A stretch of 64,000 nt of DNA, from the NCBI GenBank assembly GCA_007844125.1, contig CM017572.1, positions 33,882,095 through 33,946,094 on the forward strand. Reading direction: 5' to 3'. The stretch's first letter is position 1. Each line of letters opens with the position of its first letter. The translations under genes were made by a program, and so were the position numbers. Below the pieces are notes generated by a model, which made no database searches, was not told the origin of the DNA, and was given only the letters and a program-made list of their open reading frames with translations. This DNA is from Sinonovacula constricta (lineage: Eukaryota; Mollusca; Bivalvia; Cardiida; Solecurtidae). Shown in pieces: positions 1 to 11,617 of the stretch.

Positions 1-858
1 TAGTTTTAGTTGTTATTTTTCATTAGTCATGCAGGAATTGCCATATTTTAAGGATGTGTTTTTATTTATTATTGAATTGACAATCTGTGACCTGTATTTA
101 TGTATTAATTTCTCAAAACGATGATGTGTTATTTACATTTCATTACCAAATAATTACTGACTATGTACACCTCACTGCCACTAATCCACTTGTACAATAG
201 AAATCCAGTAGGTTTCTTTTATTAAAACTACTATATCTGCTTCTTTTGAAAATCAGCTTCACATAAGATTGTTGGATAATCAAATAATTTAACCCACTTG
301 GTAAAGAACTGATGGTTTTTGACTAACATCTCCTACTCCCCTGGCTAATGGCAAACCACAACCAAGCTTTAACGCACGTTCATTAAATTTAGTGCAGTAA
401 TAAGTTTAAAATTGTGCTATTTTCTTTTAAAAAAAGAGTTAACACAGAGCAAATAAACAGAAGAGACACAGAGCATTCAGGTAGACAAACCTGGCTTACT
501 TATTTTAATCTTATTTAATTGAACTTAGATGAGACAATCTATGGCAAGGACATGTTTACTTTAACTTACATTTAACAATGACTGCATATAACAGACCACT
601 AAGTTCAAATGCCATTGAAGATTTGGTGTTGTTTACCCTTTTCTTTTACCTTCTGGTTTGTGGAGAGTTAAAGTTCTTAAGCTGCTATAATGTAGTCAGT
701 CAGTTTAACACTTAGAAACGAAATAAAATTATAAATAAAAAGAAAAATATGCTCCTGTATTACACTATGTTAATTTCACCTTACCAAACCTATATTAGGT
801 TTATAATACTTAGTTGAACTAATTGAATACCTGACAATGATGATATATGTTATTGCAG
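1..858. other. AT-rich non-coding stretch
   Basis: I see no open frame with splice signals and no recognisable repeat here. It precedes the first recognisable exon of the HECT relic and could be an intron of that gene. Confidence 0.4.
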
Positions 859-1027
859 TCAGAGGACCTCCTAAGTCTACTCCCAAGACCAGTAAGACAA
901 GCACCAATTTGCAACTTTGCCAGTGTAAGTGTTTATACAATGTACATTCTAATTAGACTAGATAGTAAGATAAAATGAAAGGGTTGAAAAACCTTAAAAA
1001 TGTTTGGTTGCTCAGCTGAGGACATTA

Positions 1028-1290
1028 TTTGTTTATTGGGTTTATCATCCCACCAACAGTATTTCAGTTATCTGGAGACGGCGTCCACTTGAAGCAGATA
1101 TAGTGCTGCCTTCACTGTGTATAGCATGCCATGAACACCTGGCATGAAACCACACCCAGTCACACTATCCTGACACCGGGCCAACCAGTCGTGGAACTAC
1201 CCTTATATTTGCTTGAGCGTTAGCAAGGGAGCTATACTACTACCATTTTTTACGACTTTGGTATGTCAAACCCGGGGCCTCCCGTACCTG
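1028..1290 (-). repeat. tRNA-derived SINE, head truncated
   Basis: The body matches the full SINE at 4701-5020 in reverse orientation (TATCTGGAGACGG, GTGTATAGCATGCC, CCAACCAGTCGTGG, ending at the CCCGGGGCCTCCCGTACCTG part of the tRNA-like head). The upstream half of the head is missing. It lies in an intron of the HECT relic. Confidence 0.8.
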
Positions 1291-2126
1291 GCTGAGGACA
1301 TTATGTTAAAGCAGTATGAATTTATGAATTTCTTGCATATTTGTATGAATACCGGGTATGTAGAAGAGAGAAATGTTTGTACTGAAATTACTGATTATTC
1401 ATTACGCGTGAAGGTGTGTGTGCATCTACCAGCTGTTACTTAAATAAGGGAATTGTATAATCTTTTATGTTTCATTCCATTATATTTCTTTGAGCTACTT
1501 GCTTGGCATTTTGCTAATATTTCTAAACAGTTACCTTTTCAAAACATTAGTTCTCCTATCTTTACTCTATATAATTTGTTTTTATATCTTGACCTTAAAT
1601 AACTTTCTCTCCCACTCATATCCTACATTCACCATTGCATCTTTATTTTTGACTTTTTTCCTGTTTTAATTTTCCATTTTTCCTTTCTTAACCACATCCA
1701 CTTCCCACCTTCTTAAAAGACAAACTTAATAATAATCTATATCATCCATTGTGAGTATATTTAATTTGCTTCCAATTGCATTTCTCTCTAATAAGGCTTT
1801 AATATTTTTGTTTTTGCTACATCAAAGACAGGTTCCAGCTTTTATCATATTTACTATGTATATTCTTTACATTTCTTTTCTTGTGAAGCCAAGATTATTA
1901 TTTCACTTTGTTATGTTACAATTGTAGTTTTAATACTGTCCATCTTAATAGGCTACCACTCCTCAACCACAGCCGACAGAATCAGAGAACATAAAGTAAC
2001 TGTATTGTTCATCTTATGTTTATACAATATCATATTTGTACAGTTTTTATTGTGTCGCCTGAAAAGTCGACATATAGGGATTACCTTGTCAGCGGCGTCG
2101 GCGACCGGATTTCCTTGGTTACTCTA

Positions 2127-2221
2127 ACATCAGCTTATAACTTCATGCAAAAGTAACATCAGCTTATAACTTCATGCAAAAGTAACATCAGCTTATAACT
2201 TCATATAAGCTGAAGTTATAG
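2127..2221. repeat. Three 29-bp tandem units ending in a palindrome
   Basis: AACATCAGCTTATAACTTCA recurs three times at about 29-bp spacing. The last unit turns into its own inverse (CTTATAACTTCATATAAGCTGAAGTTATAG), giving a potential hairpin. It lies about 25 bp upstream of the zinc-finger exon, close to where its branch point and acceptor would be. Confidence 0.85.
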
Positions 2222-3149
2222 AGTTTTTGATTGTCTTTTCCAGTAAAACATGCTTAAAGGGGACATGCCCCATGTGTCTGGGAGAGTTCTCCTTATGTGA
2301 CTTGCAGCAGCATGCAGCCACCTGTAGAGAGGCCGAGCCACAGTTACTTGTTGACATTCTAGAGGCAAAGTAAGTATTGTAATAATGGTGTCTTTGTAAT
2401 AAAAATTTAATTCAATTGAGAATATGTTGATATGTTGCGGCTTAATTGTGTATGAACAAATACCAACATCTGTCAGTTACTGTGAAATGTTGGCGATAAT
2501 AGGTGTACACAGAATAAGTAATATCAATGTTATAAAAACATTCTATGAAGTTCAAACTTCTTGTTTCCCTTTCAGATCTTTATTTATGTATGCTGAAAAA
2601 TTACCAGTATTTGTTTTAAAAACACTTGAGCGTGTATATGTGTGTGATATTTCCTTAATTTTACAGGAGCCAGCATGAGTCATTTGCCAAGTTAAGGACA
2701 ACAATTGAGGCACAAGACAATAGATGGTACAATAAAGTGGTGAGGAGACATTTTCTAACCACAGCAATGGAACAGCTGGAGGAGGCGAATGAGGAAAACT
2801 GGAACTCGGTCATCAGAGTCCAGTTTATAGGAGAAGATGGTATGGGGGCCTGATGAGGGAGTTCTTTACCCTTCTTTTCAAGGCCTTTCCAGTTTTTGAT
2901 GGAAATCAACTAAGCATGTGTCCTAAGCTTCTAGAAAGCAACCATTACTCCTAAGTTGGAAAGGCCGTGTCCTCAGCATTAGTGATGGGACATCCCGGTC
3001 CAAGGAATTTGGGCTCCGCGGTGTGCAACTATATCATAAGGGGCTCTACTCCAGACCTAAAAATGCTACCCACTGAGGATGTACAGCGGGCAGACGTGGT
3101 TGATGCCATTCACCAGGTATAGTAAGTTAAGGCCATATGTCTTTATCTG

Positions 3150-3680
3150 GTGTTTTTAGGTCACATTAGCTTATGCTCAGAGTGAGCTCTTGTGAAAGCC
3201 CACCGTCCGGTGTCACACGTCCGACAAACTTTTCAAATGGCATCTCTGAAATAGCTGGGCCAAATTCAGGCAAACTTTCTTAGAAGCTTAAGAAGGCAAA
3301 GGGAATGAAAAGTTGTTCAAGTAATATTGGTCTGTCAAAAACATGGCTGCTAGGGGCATGGCCATTTCCCCCAAAATGGCTGTAGAGGAAAACTTAAAAA
3401 AATTCTTGTAACAACTACAAGAGCTAGAGCCTTGATATTTGGTATACATGTTCCTTGGGTGGTTCTGTGTCAAGATTAATCAAAACATTTTGATCCATCA
3501 AAGGGCTTGTCCATTTTCCCTATATTGCTGTATAGGAAAATCTTCTGTTTCAGAAACCACAAGAGCTAGAACTTTGATATTTGGTTTATGTATTCCTTTG
3601 GTGGCCTTGTATTAAGTATTCTGATCTGTCAAAAAGCATAGCCACAAGGGCTAATTGTCTATGGTACTTAGGTGAGCCAT
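3150..3680. repeat. Dispersed repeat with internal tandem units
   Basis: Two related blocks of about 130 bp carry CAAGAGCTAGARCYTTGATA and then TTTGGT (3418-3450 and 3551-3580). Upstream is a GC-rich piece with CCCACCGTCCGGTG. This resembles a repeat common in bivalve introns. No coding potential was seen. Confidence 0.5.
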
Positions 3681-4342
3681 ATAGGACCATTGTGGAATTC
3701 CTTTTGTATCTAGATCAGCACATTAATTTCCTAGATTTTATCAGATGAATAAAACATATCAACTGGAGCCTTACTTTTAAAGTCTAGACATCAGTCTTTT
3801 GAAGGACATCATGTTCATACATAATGTGGATTTGCAGCTTTGCTTCTAATTTTGAATCGACATTACAATGTTGATTATAAGAGATTGAATGTTTTTAGGT
3901 CTCTACATTGTGGAATATAGCAGTCACACTGTCTGTTTGTTAATGCATCTTTATATAATCCTCCAATCATCAGTCCCATTTCTGAGTCTCAGTCATAACT
4001 TCCATTTTATTTACTTTCATCAAACTTCACCATCTTATACACTTGTACGATGTATTGCACATAAAATGTACAAGTGCAACTATTATTAAGGTCAAGGTCA
4101 TAGTCAATGCTATATTTTAGGTCATTATATTTTTCGAGGGCATATGTCTGTTCTAGCGACTTTTCTTGTTGTTAGCATATAATTATCATACCTCCATTGT
4201 ATCTGTTGAATTTTTAGGTAAGGCAAGATTTGTTAGTTGTTTTTTCAAGCTAACAATTTTAAGTTCCAGGGGATGTCTTTTGAAAACATTTCTCCAAAAA
4301 GTAAAATGTACTTACTATAGTCTTGTTATCAAGCTTCTATAA
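3681..4342. other. Non-coding stretch, no recognisable feature
   Basis: AT-rich sequence. Only short open frames without splice-site context are present, and no repeat was recognised. Confidence 0.4.
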
Positions 4343-4470
4343 CCGGCCGCAATAGCTCAGGTGGTAGAGCGTCGGCTTGCGGATCGGGAGGTCGTGGGTT
4401 CGAACCCCGGCCGGCTCAAACCAAAGACTTTGAAGTTGGTAGTAGTGGCTTCATATACAATAATATACAC
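4343..4470 (+). repeat. tRNA-derived SINE, 3' truncated
   Basis: The tRNA-like head has an A-box region (AATAGCTCAGGTGGTAGAGC) and a B-box (GGTTCGAACCCC). It is followed by the SINE body (CCAAAGACTTTGAAGTTGGTAGTAGTGGCTTC), which then stops. The same family is at 5170 and, inverted, at 36015-36205. The attached body argues against a functional tRNA gene. Confidence 0.8.
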
Positions 4471-4700
4471 TGTTTATCATTGTATATGGTAAGTATACCA
4501 TAACATAAAAGTAATTTTTTTATGTAGAACAATGTACTTTACCATATCAAATTATGGTATCCATCAATATGTCATAAAGCCTGAGGACCTTGCACACTGT
4601 ATGTTCTTCTATGTATTCGACAAGCTGTGATGAAGAGTTTTCTAAACAGCACACCCTCAGGATCAATGTTTCTTATAGTTTGTCTTAGTCTATGCTCAAA

Positions 4701-5020
4701 CCGGACCTGGTAGCGCAATCGGTAGAGCGTCGGCTTCAGGTACGGGAGGCCCCGGGTTTGATCCCGGGCCGCGACATACCAAATTCGTTAAAAATGGTTG
4801 TGGTATAGTTTCCTTGCTAACGCTCAAGCAAATATAAGGGTAGTTCCACGACTGGTTGGCCTGGTGTGGGGATAATGTGACTGGGTGTGGTATCATGCCA
4901 GGTGTTCACGGCATGCTATACACAGTGAAGGCAGCACTATATCTGCTTCAAGTGGACACCGTCTCCAGATAACTGAAATACCGTTGGTGGGACGATAAAC
5001 CCAATAAACAAACAAACAAA
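4701..5020 (+). repeat. Full-length tRNA-derived SINE with A-rich tail
   Basis: The head has A-box (TAGCGCAATCGGTAGAGC) and B-box (GGTTTGATCCC), the body is about 240 bp and the tail is AAACAAACAAACAAA. TCTATGCT at 4689-4696 recurs at 5024-5031 and looks like the target-site duplication. It is the reference copy for the pieces at 1028, 13935, 27115, 27688 and 31291. Confidence 0.88.
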
Positions 5021-5169
5021 TTATCTATGCTTCTGAACCCTATGTCCTTGACTGAGAAGAATTCCCTGCACAGTTCGATAGCCAACATTAGGAAAGTGGC
5101 TTGTGACTTTTCTTACTTCTTCCTCAAGTTCAGTGTCTGTCAGCTGACTGTATGTGTCCCGTACATTTA

Positions 5170-5408
5170 CCGGCCGCAATAGCTCAATTGGTAGAGCGTC
5201 GGCTTGCAGATCGGGAGGTCGGGGGTTCAAACCCCGGCCGGGTCAAACCAAATACTTTAAAAATGGTAGTAGTGGCTTCCATCCTAACGCTCGGAGCTAA
5301 GGGGACAGCATTACGCCTGGCTCGTCGGTGTCAGTTTAAAGGACCGGCCGGGTTCAGTCCCTTTGACAGTACCCACGAACGCTTTATCATTGACTGACTG
5401 ACTGACTG
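5170..5408 (+). repeat. tRNA-derived SINE, second family, TGAC tail
   Basis: The tRNA-like head (A-box AATAGCTCAATTGGTAGAGC, B-box GGTTCAAACCCC) is followed by a body with CCATCCTAACGCTCGG and GGACAGCATTACGCCTGG, and a (TGAC)n tail at about 5391-5408. The same family occurs at 4343 and on the minus strand at 36015-36205. Confidence 0.85.
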
Positions 5409-6184
5409 AAACTAGGTTAATGAGGGTCTACCCGCCCTGTTTACGGCTTTTTCATGACCCCGCCATGTCGCCTATGCATGGCTTAAATATTGTATTCCAG
5501 ATATGTTGCCTAAAGTGGGCCCTAAGTAGGTACCTAGTTTATGTAGCCATTTACTAAATGTACCCATTTACTAAAAGGATGGTTTAATTTTGCATTTTTT
5601 TACCTTAGGGGGATTGAGCTGGTTTTGAGTGAAATCCACTGCCTAATGTATGGCTCGCTCCCCTGACACTAGGGTCTAGTGAAGTTGGTTTTCTTTATTG
5701 TTTACCATAAGAAAGGTTCCCCGTTTCGGCGTACCTCTTCCCTTCACGAAATGTGAAATAGCAGGGAAGAGGTGCACCTTTAGGGAACTGTTTAGCTAAA
5801 AAGCTGAGTATTTAATAGTGAGTTAGGGAAGATAATGTAGACCCTAGTGTTTTTATTCTATTTTTTATGTCTGGACACCCGGGGCCTGACCGCCCACTAA
5901 ACCATCTTCCTTGCCTTACATATTTAATGTATATGTCAAGGAAGAAGTCCCGGGCTTGTGGTATAAGGTAATGCTTGCCTAAGTAATCAATATAATAGTA
6001 TGGAACATGCATAAAATATGTTAGGCGGCCATTACCTTATGGATTTCCTTACTCTTACACACACAACATCCACACACTCAAGAGTCTCATACACTCAGGC
6101 ATACTTATCACTACATATTCTAATCTACTCATTTGTATACTACATACAGCAGTGGAAGGGATTTTTACGCTTTATCATTCAAGA

Positions 6185-6780
6185 GGTGCATTCTATTTAT
6201 AAATGGGCATTCCCATGTTAGAAGCGCCACCTTGCGTCCTAATGTTGAAACGGTGTTGTCACTGTTGTGTCGCGTACAAGAAAAACCTAAATCCATTAAA
6301 ACACTCAAACAAACAATGAAAATCTCATGCTTACCTATTCTTCAGTGTGTATTTAGAATTTCGTATTTCATTGTTCATAGTGATCACGCGAGGTCACAAT
6401 CAGGGACGGACTACTTTCTCTGCATATGATTCCCGAGGTCTATTTCTGAAGAAATCGCCGAGGGGTCCCGATTGCCGACATAACTGATTTGCGCCTCGAG
6501 ATTTGTAACATGTAAAAAAAGATGCTGGAAATGGGAAATGTACTCGTGATTTTCGCCCCGCGATTTGTAAATTGTATATGCTGAAAATGCTGAGATTGTC
6601 CATGTGTAATCTTGAAATGTGAACGGAATAATTTGAGATATGAAAATTATGATGTAATTAGATAGCGGTATTTAGCATGCGCCGCGTTACAATTTACAAA
6701 TTAACATTTGATACTACAAATCCGCGTATCAAAGTTAAAAATATTAATTAGAATATTGGCGGATATCCCCTTCCATAGTT
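6185..6780. mobile_element. MITE-like dispersed repeat, about 0.6 kb
   Basis: Two blocks match, in inverse orientation, the shorter copy at 54175-54505: GATGTAATTAGATAGCGGTA with GAATATTGGCGGATATC at one end, and the TTAGAAGCGCC / CCTAATGTTGAAAC region at the other. The internal 6250-6600 part is longer in this copy. No transposase is visible. Confidence 0.65.
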
Positions 6781-7029
6781 TTAGTGTCAGCCAAACAATT
6801 TACCCGTTGTAAAGTGTGAAGACCCTGCTGCGTTGTTACATATGATAAAACACAACGTGCCTTACTGAAGGAGTTTTGTTCTGTCTTAAATTATTTAAAG
6901 GCAAATCACGATACCTACACCGACAAAGAATTTCATTTATATGTGAAACAGCTTGGCGTCCTTGTAGAAAAATCGTTTAGTGAGCTGAGTTAAAACATGC
7001 ATGCGGTTTCTGTTTTAAACCATCAATAG

Positions 7030-7780
7030 TGTACCATTATTACTATACCATGATGACTATACCAATATTACTATACCAATATTACTTTACCAATATTACT
7101 ATACCAATATTACTATACCATTATTACTATACCATAATAACTATACCAATATTACTATACCATGATTACTATACCAATATTACTATACTATAACACCATT
7201 ACTATACCAATATTGCTATACCGTCATTGCCATACCAATATTACTATACCGTTATAACTATACCAATATTAATATACCATGATTACTATACCAATATTAC
7301 TATTCCATGATGACTATACCAATATTACTATACCATGATTACTATATCAATTTTAATATACCATGATTACTATACCAATATTACTATACCATGATTACTA
7401 TACCAATATTACTATACCACGATTACTATACCAATATTACTATATTATACCATGATTACTATACCAATATTACTATACCATGATTACTATACCAATATTA
7501 TTACACCATTACTATACAAATATTACTATACCATCATTGCCATACCAATATTACTTTACCATGATTACTATACCAATATAACTATACCATGATTACTATA
7601 CCAATTTTACTATACCATTATTGCCATACAAATATTACTATACCATGATTACTATACCAATATTACTATACCATTATTGCCATACCAATATTACTATACC
7701 ATGATTACTATACAAATATTACTATACCATGATAACTATACCAATAATACTATACCATGGTTACTATAACAATATTACTA
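7030..7780. repeat. Minisatellite of 14-15 bp units, about 750 bp
   Basis: ACTATACCAATATT alternates with ACTATACCATGATT for about 50 units with scattered substitutions, giving a higher-order unit near 29 bp. There are no separate spacers, so it is not a CRISPR array. Flanks are unique AT-rich sequence. Confidence 0.95.
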
Positions 7781-10700
7781 TCTCTTTAAGTAAGTGTCTA
7801 CATCTATATAAAATACGTAAATGTTTGAATAATTGAAATCGTTTATAATTATACAGTGCCATGTCGTAGCATCTTCAAATGACAAAGTTATTTACTCAGG
7901 ATGTATTTTTGGTCCAATTTCATTTGATATTGACTAGTTTCGACCTACTGCATCCGCATTGTTGAGAGGTAACTGTTTGCAAAATGATAGATATATAGGT
8001 AGGTATAAAGGAAAACCGACTTAGACGTAGGTGTCTTATAGTTAAGGCTCAAAGACGCCCCCATGCAATTAAAATGTTTTGCGTTGAAATAAATCTCAGA
8101 ATCCTAAATTGCCGCTTTAAGGCCAGTATTTTATATAAAACCATTTAAAAAAATGCTAGCATAATTGATTTTATTATTCTCAAAAAATCAACAATATTGG
8201 CTTATTATATATTTATATTTATATTAAAAAGAGGGAACTCGTTAATTCTTTTTTATTCGTGTATTCGTGATTAAAGAAAGATGATAAGCGAGAAAAATAA
8301 ATCGGAACAAAGTTTGAGATTCGAATATCTAACCTCCAAAACTTGTAGCGCAAAGCTACTTAAAATACATGAGAAACTAGCAACTTTTATTACTAGAAGA
8401 TCAGATTAAATTTTAATGCAGTTAACGTTTACATTATAACGCAACAAGGATTTTTTTCCATAATTCTAAAAATAGCATATTGCGAAAACTGCAGCCAGTG
8501 ACCTATATTTCGTTTTTGGAAAATCGTAACACGACACCATAACGTGTTTCAATCTTTATTCAATGAAGTGTGTAGACATGTGATTGAAAAGACAGGAAGT
8601 CGGATATTTTGGTACAGACAAATAAACACAGGAGCAATATGTAAGTAGACACCCCTGCTCAACAATTCTTTTGAAAATGTAGCTATATTTACACAACGAA
8701 CAGATTAAGCGATATGATAGCTTTATTATAAATATAAGGACAAGGACAAGGTTTACCACTTTCGAACAACTGAAACAATGGCGATAAGGACAACAGGGGC
8801 TGTAATTTGTCACAACATTGTGAATCTCTCATAATGTGCACAGTTAAGTAGTTACGTTTTCTATAAGAATGTGTTAACTGTACTCACTCGATATGCTAAC
8901 ATAATGTTTGACAGCAGTTGTCTCCCTTCAAGATATGATAAATGATGTAAACATACAACACTTTAAATGTAATTTTAAGTATTGAATTTTAATTTACCTT
9001 ATTGATGACTTTGACATTTTAGGTTAGGTTCGAATTATTATTAACAGTACATTCCACTTTTCATGAAAAGGGGGACCCGAAGGTCAAAAAAAAAATAAAA
9101 TTCGTACAAAAACAGATGAAGACAAGCACTTGAAAACATGAGTCAATTTCCAACTGACATAGTAATAGATCACCTTATAATAGCGAAGAGTAAATATGTT
9201 AGTTAATTCCTGAATCACTACATTTCTTGTCATATTGATTCAGTCTTTGCTTTATTAATAATGTAGCGATGTTAATTTCAAAGATAAATTCGGTAAGACC
9301 AATCTAATGTCTATTTAATTTAATTTAAACGAACACATTGTTTATCTTTACAAAATCGTAAGTGGTGACATAACATATCCACCTTCAGCCAAAAAACCCA
9401 TAGCAGTTCAGCAACTAATTAATAAGGTCAAATTAACCGAGGTCCTTCTGACAGATCACATGTATGACATTTTAATATATTTAGTAAAATTCAGAATATG
9501 ACTTGGACTTCTGTAAAACTGACGGTTCATCTCGATCAACCGATCCTATTATTAAGTTTCAAATCAATAAAATGATTTTTTATAGTTTACGGACACATAG
9601 AACAACACGGATAATGACAGAGAGACGCCCACATCCCGCATAGGCATGAGGATTGAGGCCATAACATACTCGTACAATAATAAAAAAGAAAACACATCAG
9701 GTTAATATCGTCAACAAGGATAACTAAATAAGGGAGTTGGCAAATGTACACCTGTATACAAAATTACTAATTCGGCAAGAACGCACACACGTATATCGGA
9801 GTGACAAGGAGATGCTGGGCAAGCAGGCTGGTAACCCTAGACTTATTTATAGAAAGCCTCTCTCACTTGATATCTGTTCGTTTATATTATCGGTTTGAAT
9901 CTTACTTGTCTTCAGTGTGTATATTAGATCTCGTTGTACAACTTCAAAATGTACAAACCCACGCCCAGTTTATTTATTTAAGTATAAAAGATTATATGAG
10001 AATGACCGCATATACTAAAAATAAACTAGCCTTTAACAAAACAAGAACTCGAAACTAAAATGTAAAAGTGACAAAACCAATGAAATGACAGGTACATCAT
10101 TTAAGAGGAAAACCAGCTTTGGAACGGGGAGCCAGCAAAGTTACCGACTACGGTGCTTAAACCACTTTACATAGTTCTAACTGTCGTGTATTATAGTGTT
10201 GCTATATATAAATACGTGTGCACATTTCGATACTAAGCGTGCACGTTGGTAACTACAGGACAAACCTGTCAGAATTATGTGCATGCGGTTTAAGCAAGAC
10301 GATGACTAGCATGGGAAGTAAATGCCCTCTTACACCGTTCATTCATTACATACATATTTGCAAGTAGCGAACCGTTACTCTGATAGGAACTAGACAAATT
10401 AGAAACAAAGAGTATAACGGTAAATGCAATCAACACTTATATGAAATATGAACACGAGGTAAATGCATCATGATATCATAATAAATGTTTAAAGGGATTA
10501 AAAAAACTAAAAACATTATTTTATAAACAAAACAGTCCAAGGAATGGCGTAAAGTTTGAGCTAAATAATGACACCATATGAAGAAGCTAGAAAGTCACAT
10601 GAAACATTTTTCTAATACGAAGAAAATAATCAAACCAATGAACAAATATTAAAACTAATTATGTAATGCGTTTATAAGATAAGTTATAACGTCCCAATGC

Positions 10701-10979
10701 AATAATTAAACAGGCCGATAATTAATCTGAACAAATGACATGTATTATAAGGAAGAAAATATCATGACATTATACCTAATCTGCAATATGTTTAAAAAAC
10801 CCGGCTTGATACTTACTAAGCCAAAAAGCGAGAATAAACAGCTGAAAATGATATATTCTAATATATATATTATAATATAAAAAGACTTCATTGCAATTTT
10901 CAGAACTGCATAATAATTTATTACATAATGTTCATTATTGTTTTAACTTTTAAAATCTGTTTATACTGTCTGCTTTCAG
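7781..10979. other. Long AT-rich non-coding stretch upstream of the coiled-coil gene
   Basis: I found no exon with good splice signals, no RNA gene and no recognised repeat. It is probably intergenic, or the intron upstream of the exon at 10980, since that exon opens at a splice acceptor and a 5' exon must lie upstream. Confidence 0.4.
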
Positions 10980-11617
10980 GGCGAACCCTTGCCACTTTGT
11001 ATTGTTTTCCATTATCCTTGTTGTTTTGAGCGTGGTCTGCCAGCTAGGCTGGTCTTGGTGGAGCCAGTCACAGCCTGAACCTACCATAGACACCATCATC
11101 AGTGATGTACAAAAACAACTCCTGACATTAGAGAAAGCACTAGAAGGAATTGTATCAAAGTTGAACATGCTTGAATCTGAAGCTATGAGACAAGATGCTT
11201 TGGAAAGTTTGAAGAAGGACTTTGGTGATCGAGAAACGCTTGTTGAAGCATCCATATCAAGCATTACTGAAAAATTAGACGAAATACGTAGGACGGTTAA
11301 TGAATTTAACGAACGAATTGAGCAGTCTAAACAGTCAATGGAGAAAGACATATCTGCTGCAAAAACTAGTCTAGAGCATCAGTTATATGAACAAGTTAAT
11401 GATATCAAGAAAACTATAGACGAAAGCAAAGATGAATTAAATATCATGCGACATGATGTTGAGAACGAAGTAAAACAATTAGAAAAAGAAATAAGCACTG
11501 CATCAGAATCGTCCAAAAGGGCTGAAGAAGCAAGGCGAATGCTACAAGAGGAAGTTGGAAATATCGATAAAGTCATTGAAGTGGTTGAGGTTTTAAAAGC
11601 CAATGCCTTTAATAAAA
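10980..11617 (+). CDS. Exon: membrane segment plus coiled coil
   Basis: This is the 638-nt exon A of the coiled-coil gene, entered in phase 2 and left in phase 1. It is open over its full length. The heptad pattern is strong, with few Pro and many E, K, L, I and S residues. There is no ATG near the 5' edge, which supports an internal exon. Confidence 0.75.

Larger units (their letters stand above)
859..3116 (+). pseudogene. HECT-type E3 ubiquitin ligase, G2E3-like, partial and broken
   Basis: Four exons with consistent splice phases are visible: 859-924, 1952-1995, 2244-2369 and 2667-3116, each with AG acceptor and GT donor. Exon 3 encodes a Cys2-His-Cys zinc finger (CPMC, then H-A-A-T-C). 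Exon 4 runs into the start of a HECT domain: VQFIGEDG followed by GLMREFFTLLFKAFPVF, then VCNYIIRG. HECT ligases take ubiquitin on a C-terminal Cys and pass it to substrate; that C-terminal lobe is not in the window. The copy is damaged: one G appears missing in the G-run at 2844-2848, shifting frame just before GGLMREFF, and TAA at 2952-2954 interrupts the restored frame. Introns are kept, so this is not a retrocopy. The closest family I know is G2E3-like HECT proteins, which have zinc fingers and are numerous in bivalves. The upstream start is not seen. The indel could be a sequencing error; the stop needs a second lesion. Confidence 0.7.

Noticed and set aside
4343..5240. Three functional tRNA genes
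   Set aside because: A- and B-boxes are present, but the heads run into SINE bodies with A-rich or TGAC tails and recur across the window.
7030..7780. CRISPR-like array
   Set aside because: Units are contiguous 14-15 bp variants without unique spacers; the genome is eukaryotic.
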